Part shown: one piece after another, positions 45,585-58,048 of the stretch | Numbering within the stretch: the first letter of the stretch is position 1 | Layout: each line of letters starts with the position of its first letter | Origin: Acanthosepion lycidas | Taxonomy: Eukaryota > Mollusca > Cephalopoda > Sepiida > Sepiidae | Length of the DNA: 64,000 nucleotides | Assembly (NCBI GenBank): GCA_963932145.1 | Contig: OZ010571.1 | Location: forward strand, 151,920,437 to 151,984,436 | Direction: 5' to 3' | The notes under the pieces: generated by a model | Seen by the model: the letters and a program-made list of their open reading frames with translations, nothing else | Databases searched by the model: none | Told to the model about the DNA's origin: nothing | Position numbers and translations under genes: made by a program

Positions 45585-45915
45585 TAATTAATTGATCGAG
45601 TCTAGAAGAAGCCTCAACAGAATGCAGAAGGCACTGGACGGCCGTTTCGTCGTATATTTGGCATCAGCAGTGCGCATCTACTACCAAGAATTGAAACCCG
45701 GACACTTGCGATATCAGGCAAACTTCATACCACTGGGCCTCGGTGACAAAGAGGTAACGAATTAGACTCGATATAGCGCCGTACGATCACATATTCCGTG
45801 GTTGAAATCACCTGAGTTTCCCTTACCTATAAGACTGTGCCCCCACGAGCCACGATTACTATCCCCAAGCCACTCCATCCAGAGCATTACAGGGCACTTC
45901 AAGCAAGGAGATATA
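45583..45915 (-). repeat. SINE H, copy 2
   Basis: Same order as copy 1 on the minus strand: 5' part, tRNA-like head (GGCCCAGTGGTATGAAG, B box GGGTTTCAATTCTTGG), ribozyme region, tail. At about 45913 the tail of a neighbouring unit begins again (GAAATTATTAGGAAGATTTG), about 345 bp from the start of this one. Confidence 0.8.
45631..45673 (-). ncRNA. hammerhead with intact stems I and III, damaged core
   Basis: Stem I GCACUG (45673-45668) pairs perfectly with CAGUGC (45636-45631). The cleavage-site nucleotide is C (45637). Stem III is the self-complementary ACGGCCGU (45645-45638). GAAA is intact (45648-45645). The heptamer is CUGAUGC and stem II has lost several bases, so this copy is expected to be inactive, but it shows the family's stem I and III. 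Confidence 0.7.
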
Positions 45916-46232
45916 CAAGTGATAGAAATTATTAGGAAGATTTGAGATAATCATAATGAAATAATTCATCGAGTCTAAAAGAAACATCAATAGAATGTAG
46001 AAAGCATATCAACTGTACCAACAGGCCTCGGTGACGAAGAGGTAACGAATTATACTCGATATGACTTTCCCCTGATATCGTAACTGTCGTGGTTTCAATT
46101 CTCGGTAGTGGATGCGCACTGCTGATGAGTCCCAAATGTAGGATGAAATGCTTTCTGCATTCTGTTGATGTTTCTTCTAAACTCGATGAATTACTTAATT
46201 ATGATTATCTCAAATCCCCCTAATAATTTCTA
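45915..46232 (+). repeat. SINE H, copy 3, with a foldback junction
   Basis: 45913-46008 is the minus-strand tail and 46020-46062 a minus-strand head start. From about 46066 the orientation flips to plus: B box GTGGTTTCAATTCTCGG, then GGATGCGCACTG, the ribozyme core, and the tail to about 46232. The tails at the two ends form an inverted repeat. Confidence 0.72.
46114..46148 (+). ncRNA. hammerhead core, stem III deleted
   Basis: GCGCACUG, CUGAUGA (46122-46128), GUCC, loop CAAAUGUA, GGAU, GAAA (46145-46148). The following CGGCCGUCCAG of the family is absent, removing stem III and the cleavage site. Confidence 0.65.
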
Positions 46233-46411
46233 TAAGACGTTTGGCATGTGAGAGAAGAGTTTCAGCCATGACAGTCAAAGGAGCAGTAACACAAAGACTT
46301 GAAAATGAAATCGTACGTGAAAACCGTGTGGCAGCTTGTTACTCCAGGTCAGCAAGTTAGACGGTTAGAGAGGGCAAAGATCACCTTGAATAAGTTAGAA
46401 AATAATCCTGG

Positions 46412-46465
<54 letters not shown>

Positions 46466-47499
46466 AACTTTATTTCAATCCTTCATGATCTTCTGATCCT
46501 TAGCTATGATTAGTTAATGATGAACATGTCATTTTCGTTTATGATCGATTTCATCATGATTCTTCTCTTAAGCTTGGAGAGTAATTATACATTCTTATTG
46601 TTCAAAGTAGAGTCCAATTGTGTTATAAAAACCTCGGCGAATTCCAGTATGGTATATTTAATTATTTCTAAGATACAACGGTTCAGAGTTTAATATAACA
46701 ATTCGGCAAATTTCTTGTTAAACCCGGTATATATAAATAGCGCGGGACATGTTGTTAAGAACAGATTAGAATATAAAGATAAATTAATATATTTTGAAGA
46801 CATTGTATACTTAGAAAACGCAGAAAGGTTATTCGAAATGCTACGTATTCTGCAGTTGGATAAGAAGAATCAGAATGACTGCTCGGATCAGTTGTTATTT
46901 TGAATATTGACCATCATGTCAGAGGTGGCAGCCTTGAAAATGCCCTTGGAATTTTATAACAGACGTAGTAAATCAGGGAATTTCAGAAGATCATTTATGA
47001 AGGATGACATGACGCTGTATAGGTTACGCAAGAGGGAGTAGATTTCTGCAGGGAAAGGTTCGCTCGCATTCATCGATTTGACGAGCATCACGTAGTTGGT
47101 GGCAGTGAGATTAAGGCTCTGTGTTAAGATCTCATGTTAATCGTCTCTCACGACCCATAAGACCGCGGCGAGTGATTGGATTTTGATATGTATCACCGTG
47201 TGCACTTCAATGGGGTCTGCACGAAGCCTCCTATCGTTCTTCTTGTTCACCTGACCTTTTTCAAGAAACTGGCTTCGTCGACGTTGTTGATTAGTATTGC
47301 TATGAGCATAACGTTCCATTTCAGGTTTTCGCCCGATTGTTATCTCTAATGGTAATGGTCCCGAGAAAACCAAAAGAGAAATGCGAATATTCAAATTTGA
47401 CGCATTCTGCGTAACATTACGTTAAGTTGTCTTACACGTAAGATTTGTCTCAATATCTTACGCATTTACTCTACTTCTCCTTTTCTTTCTGTCCACAAA
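46233..47499. other. (TA)n and unassigned DNA
   Basis: A TA tract at 46419-46463. The frames at 46715-46903 (plus) and 47137-47394 (minus, RRRSQFLEKGQVNKKNDRRL) are protein-like but match no family I know. Confidence 0.35.
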
Positions 47500-47538
47500 C
47501 ATCCACACACACACACATCCACACACATCCACACACAG

Positions 47539-47606
<68 letters not shown>
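47500..47606. repeat. (CA)n(TA)n microsatellite
   Basis: CA-rich tract with TC interruptions, then TA, directly 5' of the LINE R tail. Confidence 0.9.
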
Positions 47607-47607
<1 letters not shown>

Positions 47608-47856
47608 CTGTTTTAGTGGACTCAGCAATTTTCAATCTGCTTGTCTGAATCATCTTCAAGAAGCGACAGCAAGATCTAAAAGGTCAACCAATCTAACAGT
47701 GATCTCATCTCACAATCCTCACATTTTCTCCTTATGTGGCCTCCTTTGTAAATCACTAGGGGGTCTTAAATGCCACTCTAGATTAGCGCATAACTGAATC
47801 AATAAGCTGACAGATCCTCATACGTCGAAACCGATGGGAGAGTCCATTATATGTAA
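47607..47856 (+). mobile_element. LINE R, 3' terminal 250 bp
   Basis: Starts in the last codons of ORF2 (VLVDSAIFNLLV, stop; compare VLVDSASFNLLV at 37358) and continues through the same 3' UTR to CCTCATACGTCGAAACCGAT and AGTCCATTATAT. Extreme 5' truncation, typical of target-primed reverse transcription. Confidence 0.88.
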
Positions 47857-48404
47857 TGTGTGTGTATGTATGTGTGTGTGTCAAATATGTGGTACAGTCC
47901 AATTTATTATCCCGAAAGTTGCGACATTGCTCTATTTATTGAACAATTTAGTTCATGCCACATCGACTGAAAAAAAACTACTACAACAAAAGAATTCTCC
48001 AATTACCATATTAGTAAAAAAACTAACTTTCTTTTAAATTTTCAAAAAATTCAACCTTAGCGTTGCGACCGCACGCTCCAGAATTTCTTGCAGTTAACAT
48101 TAACACATTTCTAAAAAACATATTTCGATTCACATCTAATCTTTCGTGTCCTGTTATTACCTGAAAGTATTTTAAAAAAAAAACAAATCAATTCCCATGC
48201 CTGATGATATCTGTATAAACAGATGAAAGTACTAGCAAAAAAAAGACCTTATACAAGTTGAATTTATTAAAATCAGGAATAACAACATTCATCTAGAAGT
48301 TCGTGGGTTTATGTAATTTTAATAAATTTGTTTGCAATGATGTATTCTCGTCGCTATTTATATCATGAACTTCACTACTCTGTTTTTTGTATGAAAGATT
48401 CAAG

Positions 48405-48458
<54 letters not shown>

Positions 48459-48459
48459 G
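47857..48459. other. unassigned DNA and (TA)n
   Basis: AT-rich; TA tract at 48408-48454. Confidence 0.45.
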
Positions 48460-48600
48460 GGGTGATTGAAAAGTAACTCCCGATTTTAAAATACTTTATT
48501 CTTTAAATATAATTTTTACAAGAAATGGATATGAAAGGAGAGTGTATAGTTTTATTTAAAATTCGATATGGGCATCAGTTTTCGCTATCAGAGATCTTTT
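48460..48600 (-). mobile_element. mariner-like element, 3' end
   Basis: Same family as 20338-20641: terminal word GGGGTGATTGAAAAGTAACT at 48464, then, on the minus strand, the transposase end AHIEF and stop. Only the last 140 bp remain. Confidence 0.72.
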
Positions 48601-48924
48601 GGTCTCACTCTTATACATACACTCACAAGAATATCTACACATACGCACACCCCCAAAGAGCAAAAAGATAAAATGCACTTAACACAAACAATTCATTGCC
48701 AGCACCCAATAAACAAACTGTCAGAATGACCAAAGAGGGAATTCAGAAAGTCAGGAATCTCCCAGCCTTTATTTTCAAAACAACTTAAAAGAGGCCGTTT
48801 GACCAACACAAGGACTGAACAAAAGTAACGATAAAAAAAAAACAAATGAAAACTACAGATGAAGTTTACTTTCTTCAGAAACAGTCATTCCACTAGTTCA
48901 CTGATACTAACAAGCTGGGATATT
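48601..48924. other. no gene recognised
   Basis: AT-rich unassigned DNA. Confidence 0.35.
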
Positions 48925-48926
48925 TT

Positions 48927-48969
48927 TTTCTCCTGATGATGGCCATGTTGGCCGAAACTAGTCAAGGAA
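48927..48969 (+). ncRNA. hammerhead-like motif with perfect stem II
   Basis: CUGAUGA (48933-48939), an unpaired U, stem II GGCCA/UGGCC with loop UGU, GAAA (48954-48957), palindromic ACUAGU stem III, C (48963) at the cleavage position, then AAGGAA pairing about 5 of 6 (one wobble) with UUUCUC upstream. Confidence 0.5.
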
Positions 48970-49089
48970 CCTAATTGAAATAATAAAACAAAAATATTAA
49001 TATGCAAACCAGTGTGTTTAAAAAAATTTATTGTTCAAAACATATATACATATATGTGTGTGTGTGTGTGTGTGTCTCTATATATATAT

Positions 49090-49212
49090 TTCAAGACATT
49101 TTTATGTTTATACATTCTTTTTATAGATACACATATTTAAGTAAATGCTCTGTTTATAATAAACAGTATTAAACAATATTTACCGGCCTGAATGTCCGAG
49201 AAATTTTCATTG
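49090..49212 (-). repeat. SINE D tail fragment
   Basis: Matches 39020-39140: ACATTTTTATGTTTATACAT, GTAAATGCTCTGTTTATAAT and CGGCCTGAATGTCCGAGAAA. The tRNA head is missing. Confidence 0.78.
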
Positions 49213-49442
49213 TCATCTGTTTACATTTGGATACACATCGAGCACATATGAATATACGCGAGAGAATCATGCAAACTCACATCAGTCAAACTAAATATGT
49301 CAGCTCTATCACTGATATTGAGCGCTTTCCAATAAGCACCGCGCATATATAATATGCAACCGTATGTAAATCCAAAATTTAACAATTAATCACTTTGTCT
49401 GACGATCGCGTGAAACCCAAAGACACAATCTCACATCAATCC

Positions 49443-49488
<46 letters not shown>

Positions 49489-49519
49489 GTATGCGTTTCT
49501 GTGTACGTGTGTGTGCATA
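49213..49519. other. unassigned DNA and (TA)n
   Basis: TA tract at 49447-49485; otherwise nothing recognised. Confidence 0.45.
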
Positions 49520-50721
49520 CAAGGTAATCAAAAAGTCCTAGCCATTTTTAATTTATTAAAAACTGAGGTATACAGTAAATTTCACATACCGTTAGTTCTA
49601 AAATGAATCCCTATCGGCATCCAGGAGATTTTGCCAATATGCCTCTAGCATGTAGTCCAGGCAGTAAACATCAGGCGTCATGGACGAAAAGAAGTCAGTT
49701 TTTGCTGCAAATCTTCCTCATTTGCGAAGGATTTCCAACGAAGGTGCTTGTCCTGTGAATAAAGGACATTTGTTAATTTGTTGGTGTGAGGTCCGAGTAA
49801 TGTGGATGACACAGTGTCTCCCAGCCAAGTTGCTGTATGTTATCGCTGGGCACCCGCGCTACATAAGACATGACATTGGCATAGAAAAACAGTATACCCT
49901 TGCGATTAACCAATGCTGGCTCCTTCTGCTTCAGTGCCTGTTGCACACGTTCCAACTGCTGCAAGTACAGGTCCACAATAATGGTTTGACCCATTGGTAG
50001 TAGCTCATAGTGAAGCACTTGTCGACTAGTCCACCAGATACAGAGTATAATCTTGCGTGTGTGTAGGGGTGGTTTTGTGGTGCGAGGCACAAGAACCAGT
50101 GATGACAAGCATGCTTAGGAGTGCCACTTTTCGTCAATGGTGAGAACTCGATCAAATATGGGTACATTGAGGTGCTGACACGAAAGCAACGAGAAAAAAG
50201 CTGTAACTCGTTGTTACTTGGCTTCCTACAGTGTATGGGGTATCCACTTGCTGAACTCGTACGCCTTCCCTATACAGTGCAGGTGAAACTAGAAACATGA
50301 AAGCGTTCGTCAAGCTCACCACGACTGCTACGGTGGGGATCATCCCAATGGAACAAATCTCCCTATCTGAACTTATAGATCCAATGCCTGGCGGTGTATT
50401 ACTTATAGCATTATCTCCAAAAGCTTGCCGTATTCGGCGAATTGATGCGGCTGCGGACAAGCCCACCTTAATGTTATAAAGCAGACAATCTCGAACGTCC
50501 TGCTTTGACACAGCCATGTTTCCTCAACGCTGCTCGATCGGTGACTAATGTTCGTGCGCAACGAACATGCATTGGTCAAGAACAATGACCCCCACATAAA
50601 TCCTCACCAACACCTCTACCCGCACCGCTTTTTTCGGCACGGGACACACTTAATTGTGTACCAGTGATCACTTCTTCCCACACGGCGTAAAAAAATGGCT
50701 GGGACTGTTTTGGTAACCTCA
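49520..50721 (-). pseudogene. Mos1-like mariner, near full length, transposase broken
   Basis: About 1.2 kb flanked by TA (49518-49519 and 50722-50723). Inverted ends of about 30 bp share GGT, a base, A, a base, CAAAA and AGTCC, then AGCCATTTTT. The transposase on the minus strand starts at 50517: MAVSKQDVRDCLLYNIKVGL, SAAASIRRIRQAFGDNAIS. The catalytic blocks survive as RVLTIDEKW near 50145, IILCIWW and HYELLPMGQTI, VDLYLQQLERVQQALKQKEP. FFYANVMSYVA replaces the DNARPH block (Asp lost) and LGWETLCHPHYSDLTPTN corresponds to HPPYSPDLAPTD. Several frameshifts. Dead element. Confidence 0.88.
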
Positions 50722-50723
50722 TA

Positions 50724-51714
50724 TCTGGTTGTTTTAGTTTTCAAGAGAAGTTACCGGGCAATTTTACACACACTTACAGATATACTCATAGACATGTACG
50801 TGTATCAAGTCGAAGACAATGTTTTTCTCTTTTTTTTTTCTGTTTTGAGGAAAAGATTAAATGAAACCTTGCGTAATAAATCAGAAATCTCCAAATACGT
50901 TATTATATACAAGCAATGTATTTTTTTCAGGTTTTATGTTATATTTTATATCCAAATGAATTGGTTAACAAAACGCTGCGATAAATCTGACAAAACTTTA
51001 CATACCAAAACACAGAGACTTAAATTTAAAAGCATAAAAAGCAATAGAAAAAGATGCGCTTACGTATATTAATGAACACATTAATTAATGAAGCGTGTTC
51101 GTATGCAATCATGCATAAACATAGATATACGAGATTATTATGGGGTGGGTGTTGGAAATGTTTCTGTCTGTATAGAAGCCTTTCTTTATCATAATTGCTT
51201 ACTCACATTCTTTTTCTTTATCTGTTTTCATCTTTCTCTTTATCTGTTTTCATCTTTCTCTTTACATATGTATAGCGATAGAAAGAGAAAGAGAAGCAGA
51301 TATCTTCCATCTTAAATAATGTATAACTAAGCGAACAGAGATATACATACACACTAACGCAGAAACTCGCGCATATATGTGTGTCAGTTTTAGAAGGATA
51401 TATCCATGCTGACAATAATTATTATTATGTAAATAGATCTCCCAGACACACAGATACACACACAATTGGTAATTTTTTTACTTTTAATTTTAATATCAAA
51501 TTTTATCATATAATTTAATACTTATTGGTTAGAATGAATTCTATTTTAGTACAACCCAAACTTTAAAGCTCTTAATAGCTATTATAACCTTACTTCGTTG
51601 TCAAGTTTTTTGAATTCTCCTATACTTGGGTTTCGATTGGTCATTCTACCTTTTGTAACAGCGTTTTCCCCTTGCGAAGGATTGTTAATTAATTTGAAAC
51701 TTTTAAAACCATTT
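50724..51714. other. no gene recognised
   Basis: AT-rich; a short direct repeat TTTATCTGTTTTCATCTTTC at 51217-51260. No protein match. Confidence 0.4.
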
Positions 51715-51815
51715 ATTTTACATTCAACATCATCACTTGATAAGACACCGGAGGTGTTGAAACAAAATGGCTATTTTTGTAGTGATTTTATAACATATTT
51801 ATGTTATAATTTTTA
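51715..51815 (+). repeat. half copy of the foldback at 34010-34160
   Basis: Same sequence as the right half of that element (ACATCATCACTTG, GTGTTGAAACAAAATGGCTA), without the left arm. Confidence 0.75.
51732..51786 (+). ncRNA. hammerhead-like motif, all three stems perfect, UUGAUAA core
   Basis: Stem I AUCAC (51732-51736); heptamer UUGAUAA (51737-51743); stem II GACACC/GGUGUU with loop GGA (51744-51758, one G-U); GAAA (51759-51762); stem III ACAAAA/UUUUGU (51762-51780); cleavage-position A (51781); stem I GUGAU (51782-51786). The only departures from the classical core are U at position 3 and A at position 8, which are partners in the folded ribozyme. Confidence 0.6.
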
Positions 51816-51864
51816 AATTAATAATTATATATATATACATATTGATTTAAGTATAAGTATCATA

Positions 51865-52076
51865 TTTCCCATTTTATTCTTAAAATAGATACGAAAGTAT
51901 TTCGTTTAAGAAAAAAGTGGGGATTTAAGGCACCTTTCGACCGACACATCTTCAGAAAAATAATCGTCGACAGTATAAAACAAAGAAGTTGATAAGTTGA
52001 TACTGCCGACGATTATTTTTCTGATGCTCCTTATATTTAAATCAATTTTGACTTGGTATGGCAGTAAACAGGACCT

Positions 52077-52144
<68 letters not shown>

Positions 52145-52320
52145 TAATTACTTACAGACCGTGTTTTATACTGCCGACAATTATTTTTCTGAAGATGTGT
52201 CGGTCGAAAGGCGTCTTTAAATCCTCCCCTTTTTTCTTAAACGAAATACTTTTGTATCTATTTTAAGAATAAAATGGGAAATATGATACTAATATTTAAA
52301 TCAGTTTTGACTTGGTGTGG
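51865..52320. repeat. inverted repeat pair around (TA)n
   Basis: About 51865-52020 and 52140-52310 are inverted copies (CCTTTCGACCGACACATCTT and its complement; TATTTTTCTGAAGATGTGTC). A TA tract lies at 52079-52141 and another at 52340-52410. CUGAAGA and GAAA are present but stem II is poor. Confidence 0.75.
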
Positions 52321-52335
52321 CAGTAAAAAGAACCT

Positions 52336-52411
<76 letters not shown>

Positions 52412-52419
52412 TATCCCCA

Positions 52420-54085
52420 AATTGCTCGCTTAAAGTATCTAGCTAATTGGTTTGTTATATAATCACATGATTTGGAAACGCCATTTCACAACAAATTTAG
52501 TGCCTTTAAATCTTGTGATTTCTCTCGCTTTGGAAGGTTTAAAATGTACTTGTCCTATATTTCTATGTTTAAATTAACCCATTTACTTGACATGAAAATG
52601 TTTGTTTTCAATTTTCTTTATAAGAAAACCTTTGTGTTATTTAATTTTGTCAATGTTACGTGATCAACCAATAAATTCTTACATGTCATTATGAAGAACC
52701 AAAAGATAACAATGATTTATTGAATGTAAAATAAATATTGTGTTTTTTAACTCATACAAAGATACATAAAACCTTAAATATTAAAAAAAAAAAACACAAT
52801 AAATAATGTATGTGTGATACTATTAAAGAAAGTTAATTCCGCTGATCTCATATATTCTATGGTGTGATGAAACCACTGATAGCGATATTTTTTCTGGTTA
52901 CATCTGCCCGTGTATAAATTAGAAAATCCTCCCATTCAGGCCATATCCAGTACGAATCCATTATCACCACTTTCATCTTGGTAGAATATTCTCTAAAATT
53001 TTGCCAAAGATGGATTATCTTACTTCACAATAACATAGTCTCCAACTTAACATCTTGCTACAGGCTCATTGATTTCCTGTAGGTAAGTTTAATTAATGTA
53101 TTAATGTATTTTGGGAGGTTTCCTTATTAGTTATCGGTTTTGTCATAATCCCATCTATGCCGGTGGTCCGGTCTGATGGACGCCGATAGTCTGAGTAATA
53201 CACTTTCTCAATCCATCTTAGTATGAGTGGTTTCAAGAACTGATTTAATTTCCTCTTCAGTTAAAAACACAAAATCAATGGAAAGTGCTTCTAACAATGT
53301 CTCGTTGCCATTTATTGTTGCTTGACAAAATTTGCTTGCTTTAGTTGCCATCCGCTTGATACTTCCTCCAAGTTTGTTGAATTCTACTTTTCCATGACTT
53401 GTAACTGAATAGTTCTACTCAACATAATAATTAAGGAAGTGACTTAGCAGATTTTTGTCCAATATGGTTAAAAATTAATTTATTATTCAATTGGCTAGAC
53501 CAGTAGTTCTTGACCTTATTTTTTAGTCATGGGCCACTTTTACTCTTCATTTTATTTTTTTTACCAATCGATGTAAATAAAATTATTTTATTTTTTACTA
53601 TTAGATAAGTTTAGTAATTTTATTATAGAAATATTAAATGTACATGATTTATTTGGAAGTAAAACTAATATAATGAAAATAAATTTGTACTTAAGAAGTA
53701 AATGCTATAGAACATTTATGTACACTAGTAAAATAACTGCTAATAAATTATTTTAATTTTTTTTCACTATCAGAATATCCGGTAAAGTAAAAGTAATGTT
53801 AATTTGCATCGTTTCATCTCGTATTCTGCTATTTTTAGAGTTGTTTTTCTTTTTTAATCATTTAATATGACGATTAAACAAGGTGAAATTACTCTATGGA
53901 ACACTAAAATATTAACGTGGACTCGCAATTTGCTTTTTTTTTTTGTGTGTGTGTGAACACCCAGTAATGTAACACGGGTAGAGTGGTTATATTTTCATTT
54001 AGGTTATCTGAAGATACTACATGGGAATAATGGCGGGGTAGATAATGGCTGCTCCATTTACTGCTATACAATAACTACTTATTTA
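52420..54085. other. no gene recognised
   Basis: AT-rich. The minus strand at about 53300-52860 reads in pieces FLTEEEIKSVLETTHTK and later YWIWPEWEDF; it may be an old retroelement but I cannot assign it. Confidence 0.35.
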
Positions 54086-54089
54086 AGAC

Positions 54090-54690
54090 GTTGTATACTG
54101 AGAAAGACAATATTCGAAGAATCCTATTGAACTTCCAACATCATGATCTTTTCAGTTGGAACTTTCAATGTACGAAGCTTGATCCGGAGCGAGAAATAAG
54201 AGCAGTTAGCAATAGACATAGAAAAGTACAAAATGGACGTGTGTTGCTTACAAGAGACAAAAATTGTACCTGGTCTGAAAACTAACATCAGAAAAACAAA
54301 AAGAAAGAAGAGCAGGAGCTGGACAGTTTCCACAGACGAAAACTGCGAATTCTGATAGGGAAAAAGTTACCCTCATAATATCTCCAACAAGAATTTGTAA
54401 AGCAGATATCAAGAACCTAATTTTTGTTCATTTTGAAAGCAAGATGGAAACTTCTTGGACATATTTTGCGAGTTAAAAATTTTTAGAGGTTATCCAAGAA
54501 CCACTATAGTCACAACGCTGAACCGAGGCATTCAAAGAAAAAGGCAGAAAGATCCCACTTTTCCTTTGGAGAAGTTTACAATCAAGGAAGATCTGCAACG
54601 AATTCTCAAACTCGCAGAGGACAGAGAATGTTGGCAAAATATTGTCGAATCAGTATACAATGTCATTGAAGATGAGAGAACTTGTTAATT
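54090..54690 (+). pseudogene. LINE with endonuclease start fused to its 3' end
   Basis: At about 54155-54290 the frame reads VGTFNVRSLIRSEK, then QLAIDIEKYKMDVCCLQETK, the first block of an APE-type endonuclease including the catalytic Glu in QETK. At about 54435-54680 the text is KARWKLLGHILRVK, GYPRTTIVTTLNRGIQ, IKEDLQRILKLAEDRECWQN and IVESVYNV, the very end of ORF2. The intervening reverse transcriptase, normally over 2 kb, is gone. Frames are broken as well. Confidence 0.75.
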
Positions 54691-55335
54691 CATGACCTCA
54701 AATCGAAACAGTCTTGATGGTGACGATGATGATACTTTCTTTCCGAAACAAAATTATTACTGTTCATAAATACTTAATTTGTAGTTTGTAGTCACTTTGT
54801 CTTGTTAGATATTCTCATCAAAATCCGTTTGAATGGTAATCTGTCTGTGAGTCCCTCTTGGCATAACAATCTCTTTGGTATGAATTTCAGATGGATTCCC
54901 TTTTACCTAAAAATTAATTCGGAATTTTGGCAAAACTTGTTTCAGAAAAGTAATAACATCATTAATGTTGCCGGATTTGGTTTTCTTTTCCATCAGATTT
55001 GTTTTGTCTTTTTAAGGAAAAATATCTTGATTCGGCCACATTGGAACTAGCTAAAGGACAGTGTTTTGACCACCTGTGGTAATGCTTTTATCAAACATAC
55101 CTAGAAATGTCGGCAACTGCCTATATTCCAGCAACATGATTTTAATTTCAGAATGCTTATATAATCAATTTCAATATCTCTTTCAGTTGTATTTTGTGCA
55201 GTTCATGTGGGATTGTGTTTGTGATATTAATATTAAGCAGTGCATGACATCAAAATGCGAATTATTCACGACCAAGTTTAAACAGGTATTTATTAATGAG
55301 GTTCCGATAGATAAATTCACTGTTCCTACCAACAG
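54691..55335. other. no gene recognised
   Basis: AT-rich; frames at 54802-55050 and 55076-55345 match nothing I know. Confidence 0.35.
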
Positions 55336-55339
55336 GAAC

Positions 55340-55632
55340 TACTAGGAAAGTACTAGACTGGCGAAAAGGTCTCACCAATTTACAGTTGAGCTCAGCTAGA
55401 CGTAACCGTAAATTCTATGCTAACAGTTTCTTTTCTCGCTTGTGGAACTACCTTCAGGTTCTATGATTTCCCGCCAACTTTAATTTGCCAAATCTATTGT
55501 CTTCTTGATTATTCTTTTGTTCTCGCTCCTTAACAATGTTTCTGTTTTTAACTCTTCCACCCCCAGTAATCCATTATATCTTAGTGGCTTTAATGCCTTG
55601 CTTGGGATGAATTCGATTAAAAAAAAAAAATA
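55340..55632 (+). mobile_element. LINE family A, 3' end
   Basis: Degraded ORF2 end (SHQFTVELS, NRKFYANSFFSRLW, FPANFNLPNL) followed by the common 3' UTR (CTTAGTGGCTTTAATGCCTT, GCTTGGGATGAATTCGATT) and an A-tail. Confidence 0.75.
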
Positions 55633-55904
55633 GTTCTCAATAAATAGATGTCAAGCAAAATAAACTACTATTTCAGATTTTTTTTTTAATTCCATCTCCA
55701 GGAATTTCTTTACAATGAAATGAGAAAAGATTATTTTCTTGTGTGGAGGACCGATATTTTTTTTTAGATTCCTTTTATATTTTTAAGTCTTAAATTTTTG
55801 GATTCTCCTAAAACACATAATGTATATAATGTTTATATACGCATATTATATATGTCCTAAATGGGGTCATAGTTGGGGTGACTAGTGGGGACAAGCTTCT
55901 AGTG

Positions 55905-56405
55905 TTTATAAAATGCTTCCGTGGCATGTGTCTCAAATAGCCTCTGACAACTGCGAACAGGGGAATGGACAAAGGCGGACAACTCACTCCACATAACCAG
56001 TTGATTCGGGTAGACGGACGTAATCAACCCAAGGGAAGGAAACCCCTGATTTTAAACCCTCCACTACCTTTGCGGTCACATCCCAACACAGAAAAAGCTA
56101 AGGAAGTAAACCCAGTAAAAAAAAAAAAAAAAAACTGAATGGAGCACCGAAGGTGGCTGACTGTAACGACTGGCAACTTTTCGGTAACTCCTGCAGCCAA
56201 GCCAGCCACAAATATAATGACCTGTACTTCTTTCGATGTTATCGGTACCGCCGAGGGTGGGGCCATGTAGTCTGGACAGTGCATGACCTCCACATACCAT
56301 CGCCCAGGCCTGTGCCCTGGAGTTGTCACCCCAGTCTCACCACCAAGGTCTTAAGGGCACTACTTTTAACTCGCGGGGTAAACGAAAGCCTAATATGCCT
56401 TCTGA
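55905..56405. other. GC-richer unclassified block
   Basis: Higher GC than the flanks, interrupted by an A-run at 56116-56134. The part after the A-run (CTGCAGCCAAGCCAGCCACA, CATGACCTCCACATACCATC, CACCACCAAGGTCTTAAGGG) looks like a conserved untranslated repeat, perhaps a LINE leader. No protein. Confidence 0.4.
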
Positions 56406-57930
<1,525 letters not shown>

Positions 57931-57981
57931 GTCGAAAGTAATGAACGGAATTGCTTTACGTTGAATTCAAATCAAATTTGA

Positions 57982-57986
<5 letters not shown>

Positions 57987-58046
<60 letters not shown>
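57987..58046. repeat. (TA)n microsatellite
   Basis: About 29 TA units. Confidence 0.95.

Positions 58047-58048
<2 letters not shown>

Noticed and set aside
46715..47394. Two frames on opposite strands that look coding
   Set aside because: Neither matches a family I know and both end without domain motifs; left as unassigned DNA.
52189..52209. CUGAAGA ... GAAA as a further hammerhead
   Set aside because: The heptamer and GAAA are present in both inverted copies, but the sequence between them does not form a convincing stem II and stem I would be only T-A pairs.
53060..53330. Possible LINE on the minus strand (TEEEIKSVL)
   Set aside because: The block is short, the expected following motifs are missing, and the similarity could be chance.
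56116..56134. A-run as the poly(A) tail of a processed pseudogene
   Set aside because: No coding sequence upstream on either strand and no target duplication visible; an internal A-tail of an unknown LINE or SINE is more likely.
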